Assembly: GCA_017445585.1 (NCBI GenBank)
Contig: JAFSTX010000033.1
Span: 16,686 to 80,685 of the forward strand
DNA length: 64,000 bases
Origin: Lachnospiraceae bacterium
GTDB taxonomy: Bacteria > Bacillota > Clostridia > Lachnospirales > Lachnospiraceae
Direction of reading: 5' to 3'
Positions 26,321 through 36,200 of the stretch are shown here, in pieces. Made by a program: the position numbers and the translations under genes. The notes beneath the pieces are model-generated. The model searched no databases, was not told the DNA's origin, and worked only from the letters and a program-made list of their open reading frames with translations. Within the stretch, counting starts at the first letter, position 1. Every line of letters begins with the position of its first letter.

Positions 26321-27283
26321 ATGGCATTCACTTATAAACCTTACGAAGAGAGCGAAGAAGTTAAAAAGGCAAGACAGAAGCTTGCAAATATAGAATCACA
26401 GCGGCCCGAGGAATGGACGGGCGGAACCTACGGTACCCAGCTTCAGGACGCATATAACCGTCTGCAGAACAGAGAGAAGTTCAACTACGACTTCAACGCG
26501 GACGCTTTATATAACCAGTACAAGGACCAGTATATGCGGCAGGGCCTGATGGCCATGCAGGACACGCTGGCACAGTCCGCTGCGCTTACCGGCGGCTTCG
26601 GCAATTCCTATGCTGCTTCTGCGGGTAACATGGCGTATCAGAATTATCTCGGCAAGCTGAACGGTGTTATCCCTGAGCTGCGGGATATGGCATTTCAGCA
26701 GTATCAGGCAGAGGGTGATGACCTGGCTGATAACTATGACCGCTTAAGGGGTCTGTACGGTACAGAGTATAACGAGCATCAGGATAGGATGAATACGTTC
26801 AATAATGAGCGCAATTATCTGTATAACCTAGCACAGGATCTGGCGAAGGACGATTACGACAGATACAACGACGAATACGCGAGAGCCTTGAACCTCTATA
26901 ACATGAATAACGTTTCTTCCGGAGGCAGAGGCGGCGGAAACGGAGGAACTGACAAAGAAAAGCCTGAGCCGGAATCTCCTGCGGCAGAACCCGTAACCGC
27001 AAACGCAGGTTTGATCATCAGGCTGTTTGGAATGGGTACCGCCAATTCCCTTGCCGACGCAGCAACCAAAGGGAATTATCAGGGCATAGCTAAATATCTG
27101 GACGAGCAGACGGCAGCCGGGACGATTGATGAGGCCACGGCAGACGCAATATACAGCTTTCTTAAGGAAAGAGCACCTAAAACACCCGCAAAATCATCTG
27201 CAAAATCATCCCAGAAGAGCGGCAAGGCCAGCGGCGGAACAGGAGCAAAGGTAAGCGTGAACAAAGTACAGGGAGGCAAGTAA
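26321..27283 (+). CDS. Probable internal virion protein
   Basis: A 320-residue protein rich in Tyr, Asn and Gln (QYKDQYMRQGLMAMQD, ALTGGFGNSYAASAGNMAYQ) with a Gly-rich hinge and a C-terminal Lys/Ser-rich tail. Proteins of this pattern lie between tail genes and the giant polyprotein in many Clostridia podovirus-like prophages. An ejected or internal virion role fits, but no enzyme motif is visible. It begins after GGGAGGG and ends one base before the giant gene. Confidence 0.6.
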   Translation: MAFTYKPYEESEEVKKARQKLANIESQRPEEWTGGTYGTQLQDAYNRLQNREKFNYDFNADALYNQYKDQYMRQGLMAMQDTLAQSAALTGGFGNSYAASAGNMAYQNYLGKLNGVIPELRDMAFQQYQAEGDDLADNYDRLRGLYGTEYNEHQDRMNTFNNERNYLYNLAQDLAKDDYDRYNDEYARALNLYNMNNVSSGGRGGGNGGTDKEKPEPESPAAEPVTANAGLIIRLFGMGTANSLADAATKGNYQGIAKYLDEQTAAGTIDEATADAIYSFLKERAPKTPAKSSAKSSQKSGKASGGTGAKVSVNKVQGGK

Positions 27284-27284
27284 A

Positions 27285-30200
27285 ATGGGCGTTGCCGAGA
27301 GATATAAAGAGAAGCAGACCAGCGGACAGAAAAAGACCGGAGTAGCAGAGAGATACAACGAAAGACAGACCGGAGTTGCCGAGAGATACGCACAGAGGAC
27401 GGGACAGCAGCTTCCTGCACAGAACCGTCCTTTTACCGATATTCGCACTGCAGCGCGTTCCGTGTCGAACGAGCGGCTTGTCAGGCGTGCCGAGCAGGAC
27501 CGCGCGTATCAGATCGCCCTGGACAATCTGCAGAGGGAGCAGAGAAAACACGCCGAGGAAACGTACAAGGCTACGCCCATGTATCAGCGTGCTGCACTGT
27601 ATCAGAGATACATGGAGTCCCCGGAAGGAAGGGAATCACAGTACACGGACGAGGACTATAATTATGCCATTGCGGATCTGAACGCAAGGAAGTTTGTTTT
27701 GGAAGAAGAAGCAAACCATAATTTCCGTTCCGATGCAGACCTTATCAAGAACACGGAGGAAAGACAGCGCGTCGATCAGGAGATAAGCAGGCTGCAGGCC
27801 GGGAAGAGGCTGCGCGAGTGGAACGACCTTCGCAGTAGCGAGGATTTCGCGGAGAAGGCTGCATATAATCCCGATCTATACAATGACTATGAGCATCAGA
27901 GAGAATCCTTGGGAGACGATCCTTACGAGTATATCAATGCCAATCCCGAAGTCAGAGAGAGAATAAGGGCCAATCAGAGCTATGGCATACGTGAGGATAA
28001 CGGATGGAGTCACTATGACTCTCGTGACTGGAGCGGCTATGACGATCTTCCTCAGGAAGTTAAGGATACATATAATTACATCTACAATACCAGAGGCAAG
28101 AACGAGGCCAACGAGTATTTAAGCGCTGCCGCGCCTCTTAAGGCTACATTTTCCGAGTCACTTCTTGCTGGAATTACAGCTCCGGTGGCCAATGCTCTTT
28201 CGATATTCGATGATGATATAGCACACTCTACCGCGCTGGAAAACGCAAGGGCGGCGAGTGGTGATTATTCGTGGGCCTATAAAACCGGATCTACCGCAAG
28301 CAACATTGCTTCAATGCTTCTTCTGAATAAGGGATTTGCCGCAGTAGGCAGGGCATTGGGTGCGTCGGCTAATCTTGCGTCCGGAGCGATATATAATGCA
28401 CTTACAATGGGCAGCCAGTCGGCACTTTCGCAGGCTCCTTATCTGAGAACGGGGCAGATCACGCCCGAAGAATTTGGCAGATCCGTAGGTGTAAATGCTA
28501 TCGCCGGTGCGTCTGCAAGCATAGCAAGTGGTCTGGTTTCAACAGGGATCAATGATATGCTGGTCCAGAAGGGCCTGCAGACCAAATTTAATAACTATCT
28601 TACCAATGCTGCCAGCTCGTCCGCATATGCAGCGACAAACACGCTTACGCAAAATGCACTGAGCAAAAAGAAAATGACGGACGAGGAGCTTGCCTGGTCA
28701 CTCGTGGAAGGCTTTGCTTATTCGCTGATCTCCGCTGCGGTCCAAACCGGAATACAGAACCGGCAGACAGCGGAATACGTCGAGCGGCTGCAGAAAGAAC
28801 TTAATGACGGATGGGAGGAAATAACCAGGACTGCTTCTCAGTCAACAGGAGGGGACAATTCCCGCGCACAGACTATTGCCAGAGAGCTGCTTGCCAAAGC
28901 TCAGGAAGGACGTGTGTATATTGAGCAGATGTCTATGCCCGGGCAGCAGTCGGCAAAGAATGATATTCTTGCAGGATACGATCTGTTAATCTCCAACTTC
29001 AATGCAATAGCTAATGGTCTGCCGCAGAGTACACAGGTCCCTGCAGCTCCTTCGGGTGTAGTTTCCGGCATACGGAACGCGCTGCAGGCGGGTATAAGTG
29101 TGCCTGAGCAAACGGCTATAAACGTTCCGGATATGCAGGCAGCTCCTGTTGTTACAAATACAGTACCAATTGTTACAAATACGGTACCAATTGTTACAAA
29201 TACGGTACCAAGTGCCGGTAGTGTGGCTTCCGAACTGTCTGCCGCTCCCGGCGCGAGCAATATAAGCAAAGCCGATCTGGACCGCATATCCGGAGAATAT
29301 GACGGATCCACGGACGAGATAGTCTATTCAAGGGGCATGGTAGAAGGATATAACTACGGCCTTAACGGATATCCGAAGGATCAGATAACTGCCGACGGGT
29401 TTTATAACGATCTCGCGCCTGCCCAGAGGGAGTATTCGTACGCCCTCGGGCAGAATGCCGCGGCAAAAAATAAAGTAACCTCTGCCGATACCGAGAAGAA
29501 ACTTAAGGACCTGGGAGTAGGCGAGGAAGGTATAACCGCATTTAAGGACGGTTATACAGTCGGCACTGACTTTGATACCTATTACAAGGACTTCACGGAC
29601 GGCTATAAGACCGGTACCGTAGACAATATCCTTGAGCTTTCGGGAGAAGGGGCAAAGCAGGCGGTAGTAGACGGCTTTTCCGCAAGACTCAGAGACGAGG
29701 AAAGCGGAAGCCTGCCTGTGGCTGCGCCAGAAGCCCGCAGAGCCGATGTAAGCCTTGAAACGGGTAAATCTTCATATACGGATATTCAGAGCCGGATAGA
29801 GGCACTGGAAGATGCACAGGCGAGGACAAACGATCCCGCTGAAATAGACCGGATAGAAAAAGAAATAGAGGAGCTGCAGGGACAGTTAAATAACTCCAAC
29901 AGTGTAATGGAAGGCGGTTCCTATCTCGATAGCGCAAGGAAGAAACTTGCGTCGTTTGTTGACGCGGTTAAAAAGAGAATGGCCACGAAAAGCGGGGAGT
30001 ATATAGAACCTATCGTGCTTTCGGAATCTATGTCCAAAGACCTTGGAGATAAGATAGAATCGGCAATAGGAATAAATACTACCGGATGGAAAACGGCGTT
30101 TGCGCCTAATGAGGTTGAACACACAGAAATACGACACGGGAAGAATGGAAAAGCCGATCACACAATGGCAGATACCAGTGATTATTTCAATCTGCTCGAC

Positions 30201-33200
30201 CTGGACCGTAATTTTTCAAACGTCGGGAAAGGAAAAAGGAATACTAAGGCATATCGTAATAAAGACGGCTCCTTTGCTCCTACAGTTGAAATAACTGTTC
30301 CGTTAAATACAGGTGAGATGGCTGTTATAGAAGCGGTCCCTGATACTGACAGCAAAACAGTATATGTGCTCAGTGCATACAAAAAAGGAACTGCCTCCCG
30401 AGTGCCCAATACTGTTTCATCAAACAGCCCTGCGCCGTACGTCCAAAACGCGGTCGGATCTCCAGCTCCTTCTGCTGAAGATAATACACCAAATGCGAAC
30501 AACGGTCAACCCCTCCAGGTAAAAGATATTCAAAAAATCGTCGCCGGTCATCAGATCACCCTGGACGAGTACGCAAGGTCCATCAACTCCCAGAAGGCAA
30601 AGTCCGAGAGAGGGCAGATAGTAAAGGCTGTTACCGACGCGCAGAAGCAGGCACAGCTTATAGACAAGAACGGCACAAGGACCATTGCGCTTGGAATAGT
30701 AGATAACTTCGTAGAAAAGGGCGCGGTGGACTACGAGAGCGTCCGGCTGGATACAAAGAATCCCGAGATAGCAGCTTCACAGGTGGCGGCTTACGGTATG
30801 CTGCTTCGTGACCCGAGGTTTGAGACCTTCCGCATACTCTTTACCAAGGGTGACAGGATAATAAGCGTACAGTCCTTTACTTCAAGGCTGGTGGACAGAG
30901 CATATGCAACCAAAGGTATGCTGGATTCCATAATAGCCAGGAGAAACGATCTTAAGGCCAGCGGATACTATCTGATGCACAACCATCCCTCAGGAGATCC
31001 TTCCGAGTCCGGTGCGGATATTGCCATGACAAGGAGGTTTAGCCAGATGGTCCCCGGATTTAAGGGACATATCATAGTTGACCATAACAAGTATTCCTAT
31101 CTGAACGCCTCCGGATACTCCCAGGGCGGTATACAGACACTTGTAAGCGGCAAAGCAGAGACGTTTGAAAAGCGGATAGTAGATCATCCGCTGCTTTATG
31201 ACGTGTTCAACGGTCCTGATAAGCTCGCTCAGGCTGCAGTGGATCTTGTTCATTCCAAGGACGTTGGAGTGCTTATGTACTGCGATACCAAGGGCAGACT
31301 GAGAGCGATAGAGGAAGTAAAGAATACCTTTATGAAGTCCACGGACGCTTTCGGACAGTATCTCGCAGACAGGAAAACACAGCTCGGATCCTCAAGGACG
31401 TTTCTGCTTATGACAGGTGGAATAGCCTGGGACGATGCCACGTATGATCTGCAGCATCTGTTCCTGCGCAATCTGATATTCGATATCATAGACCGCGGCG
31501 GAAGATCCATGTATAAGGGCGACTCCGGTTTAACTGTAAATATCGGAGGGCGGATAGAGTATATCAACGGGACGGTCAGAGACCGTATGGATTATAACCC
31601 TGACGGGACCATAGGCGAAAAGGCGTTTGAGGTAAAAGAGGAGTTTGATCTTAAGGAAAACGCAGAGCAGACAAAGGAGCTTGTTGCGGTCCACAACATG
31701 ACGCAGAATGAGCTTGCGAAAAGCCTTGATCTGGGCGGTCTGCCTATGCCTTCAATAGCTATTATCAAGGCAAGGAACGGTCATTCGGAATACGGGGACG
31801 TATCCATAGTGTTCAACAAAGACTCTATAGATCCCCGCAAGGATCCCCGGAACAAGATTTATTCAGGTGACGCATGGACCCCGACCTTCCCTCAGATAGA
31901 GTATAAGGCTAATGATAAAGTCGAATCTGCGCTCAGGAGCAAATATTATGACCTGTATAGGAAGTTTGGCGACGACGCTACACGTCCTTTATATCCGTAT
32001 GGAAACTATGCGGAAGATCAGCTTAATCGTGACGGCGGCGAAGCCGGAATAATAGAGAAATACTCCGATGATAAGGACATGATGCAGCTCTTCCTGCTGG
32101 ATACGAAGGGCAAAGGTGTGGATCCTGTAGTTGTTGAGACTAAAACCGAAATGACGGCAGACCAGAAGGCTGTCAGCCAGAGCCTTATAGATACGCTTGG
32201 AGAAAATACTGTTTTTGAGTTTAATATCCCCAAAGGCGAAAACCCTCTTACGTATCGCAAGTCATGGCTTGCGGAGCATGAAAAGGAGCTGAATCCGGCG
32301 CTTACAAAGGCATACATGGCTGCGTATGATTTGTCGGAAGCAGATGCGAAGTATTCCGTAGAGCAGATGAAACCCGCGCAGAAGATCGGGGAGGTCAGAA
32401 ACGCGCTAAAGTTTGCAGAGAACGAGGGCGTGAGCATTAAGACCGAGACAGACCGTCAGGCAACCGAAGCCGCTATAGAAAAAGCTGTAGACAAAAAGGC
32501 GTATAACAAGTGGCTGCACAGCCTGTTCGACGGCCTTGAGGAAAAGAGCGGGATCTATAACGGCAAGGAAAGATATGCTCCCATGGGCAACCATAGAAGC
32601 TTTGAATTTCTGCACTACGAAGTCAACCTGGAGAATATCGTCAAAGAGATGCGCGGCCACGAGAACGCGGAGACTATCTTCGGCGGTACCTCAATCTGGG
32701 GCAGCGCGGCAAAAAGATTCAGAAGCATCAGCGAGGTCAAGGCCGACAAGGAACGTCTGAACCGTATGGATCAGGAAGAGTACGACGCGATCCGAAAGGG
32801 CTTTACCGAAAGACTCTCCGAGATAGCGCAGAGCATTATCAAACCCGGTCAGATGAAAGAAAACTCCTGGGAGAACTTTAAACTTCTGGACGATGCCGCC
32901 GGAGTTATAGGCGAGTCCGTAAGAAACAACAGATCCGTAAACGGCATTATCAGAACGCTAAGCAAGTATTCGGACTGGCTGACGAATATCAACGAAGAGA
33001 CCGCGGGCAAGATCCTTACGCTTGCGGATGATATCGCCAACATGCCCACAGAATACTTTGAGGCAAAACCGGAACGCGCGGTAGGCTTTAACGAGGCTGC
33101 TGCAGTAATACTTCCCGAAAACACAGACAGCGCAGTTAAGAACAAGCTGTCTGATCTTGGTGTACCGGTATACGAGTATCCTGCCGGTGACGAAGAGGCG

Positions 33201-36200
33201 AGAAGAAACGCTCTGAATAATACTAATGCCCTGTTTGAAAGTCAGATACAGTATGGAAACGAACAGACAGCCGCAATGCGGCGGGAGCGCTTAGAGGATA
33301 TGATCGAGGGCAGCACTGCAGGTAACAGGAAGGACTATGCCCGTCAGTGGATCACTTCTATCAATCCCACTGACTTCCTGAACATGACTTTGGGTACGAG
33401 AAACCAGAACAGGGAAGTATTCGATAAGATGCCCGGAGAGTATGGCAGCACTGTAAATGAGAGAGACTTTACTGAGGATCTGAAGAAGAGCAGGCAGACA
33501 CCATACCTGATAGTTGACGTTGACTCCGGAGAGGTGCTGGGACACGAAGGCCGTCACAGGATGCGTGCGCTTGAAAAGCAGGGAATCACCTCTGCTGAGA
33601 TCGGCATAGAGTTTTACAGGAGCGGAATGCTTGCCAAAGAGCTTAACGGTTACGGAAACCCTCTTGAGACCATTAAGTCTATGGAAATATTCAACCAGCG
33701 CGGAACAGGGCAGAGCATAACCCTGTCTGACATCATGCCGCTTAACAACGCTAACAAGGAAGCCATAATGGAACGGTACGGTAATCCTGGCGCAAACGTG
33801 CTGTATGAAGAGAAAGCAGGGTATGGTGTCACGGACGGGAAAAAGTATCCTTTCCTGCGCGACGATGCAGAAGATGAGGTACACAAGGTAACCACGGATA
33901 CAAAGTATGGCTCTGAGGTACGTTTGACTGATCACAGCCCATCGATTATAACCTCTCAGAAAAATACAAAAGACCTTCCTCTTGTTATGAAAGCCTCTCA
34001 TGTACGCGAAAACATTTTGTCTGAGGCTGAAGCAAAGAAACTCGGTCTTTCAATAAAGGGGAAGCATTTCCATAGACTTGGAGAAGAATTATATCTTCAG
34101 GTTATAAACGGATTGGATGATGTTGACCTTGCATATCGGGGAACCAAGTTTGCGCCGAAACCAGAACGCAGAGAAAACTATTTCCTGCTTGTATCTAAAA
34201 TAAAAGATAATGACGGGAACACTATAAACGTCCCGATCATTGTCAATGAGCACGGCAGATATAATAACGTTTATATAGACGTAAATAGAATCGCCACGGT
34301 GTTTGGACGCAATGATATCAACGAGTATATAAAGAAACAGTTAGAAAAGGGGTATCTGGTCAGAGTAAAAAATAAAAGCATTAAGGCCAGTGAATCGCCG
34401 GTGTCCTTAACCGGAAATTATGGGAATAATGCTTCCACGGATAATGTACCTCAATCCGGCACCAAAGTCAACCCCGAATCTGAAAAAACTCAGCTCCGCG
34501 AGGAAATTACTCCGTACACCGTCCCTGCGCCGAGCGACGAGCTGACCGCGACGCGCAGAGAACTCAACAAGGCCCTGCGTGAGCTGAAGAACGCGAGGCA
34601 GAAGGCTGATTACTGGAAAGGCCAGACCAGGCTTACGAAGGTGGAGAAACTGACGGATGCAAGCGTAAATGCCCTGGCAAAACAGTATGCTGCCAACACC
34701 GAGCTGAATAAGGCCGAGCTTGCCAAAGAGATCAAGACTCTCGGGGTGTGGGCGCTCAATCAGCCGGAGGACTTCTCTCTCGGCGCGCTCAGAGACCGCG
34801 TGAGAAAGCTTGCGGTAAAACTCGGTGAGGCACAGCTTCCGGAGTTTACGACGGAATGGGACGATAACCTGAAGGATGCGCTGGACTTCATCAAAGCATC
34901 AAAGATCAGAATCAACCGTTCTGATCTCCCTGCGGACTTCTTTAAGGAAGGCGGCGAAGGGAGGAAGAAGTTTAATAAACTTCATCTGACCATATCCGAT
35001 CAGGGGAGTATGGACTCCTGGTATCAGGAAGCCCACGAACTGTATCCGTATCTCTTCCCGGAGGACATAACGAATCCTGCGGATCAGTTAGAGCACGTGA
35101 TAGATCTTCTCGACAACGTGCTGGTGCCTACAAAGCTACTGATACCTACCGATACCAACAGCGAGGAGTATATAGACTGGAGCAGCGAGGAGATAATGGC
35201 TGATCTGGTGGAGCTCACACTGTATGGCAAGGAGAAGCCTACCTTTGCGGACCGGAAGGAAGCGGAGAAAAAAGAAGCTGTAGCCCGGGCAAAGCAGGAA
35301 GTAAGGGCGCAGGAGGCAGGAAAACGCAAAGAGGCTTTAGACAAGCTGCGTGAGCAGGCCAAAGAGCACGAACAGCAGGCTTTGGATAAACTGCGTGAAA
35401 AACGCGAGAAGCAGATACAGTCTCTTAAGGATCATTATAAGGAGATCCAGAAAAACGCCAGGGAAAGAAAGATAGAGTCTGCCGACCGTACAAGGCTGCT
35501 GAATGTAGCGAGAAGGCTGTCAAAGCTTAAGACCTATGACGTGACCAAAGACTATATCAATTCCCTGATAGGCGACCTGGACCTTGTTTCAAAGGGCATT
35601 ACAAAGAGGTCCTTGGAAGATCTGGTAAGCCTTAAGGCGTGGTATGACGACGAGGTGGAGAGCAATCCGGACTTCATACCGGACGAGCTTACAAAGAAGA
35701 GGCTGGACAGGCTTTCAAAGACGCGCATATCAAACATGGATATACAGGACGTGAGAGACCTTACGGACGTGCTGCTTAACATAGAGCACGCGCTTTCGAC
35801 CTCAAGGAAATTCCATAATAAGCAGATTCGGATAGAGACCTACCAGGCGGGGCTTAATACCATTACCGATCTGGAAAACTCCGGTGGAGTTAAAAACCAG
35901 TCGAGTAAACGGTACAGTGCTGCGATAAGCCTTCTCAGACCGGAAACGCTGGCCCTTAAACTTGTGGGATATAACCGTAATTCTCCTTTGTATCAGCTTA
36001 CAAGAGAGCTTTCAAAGGGCGAGAATAAGAGAATAGCGTACCAGAATGAGGCTGAGGAGATGCTGCGGCCGTTTACCTCTGACAAGGATTTTGTCAAATT
36101 CATAAATAGTGAGCGCATAGAGATAGGCGGCCTGGGTGAGAACGGAAACCAGAAGGCGGTTATTACACCCAACCTCAGAATGAGCCTGTATATGCACTCA

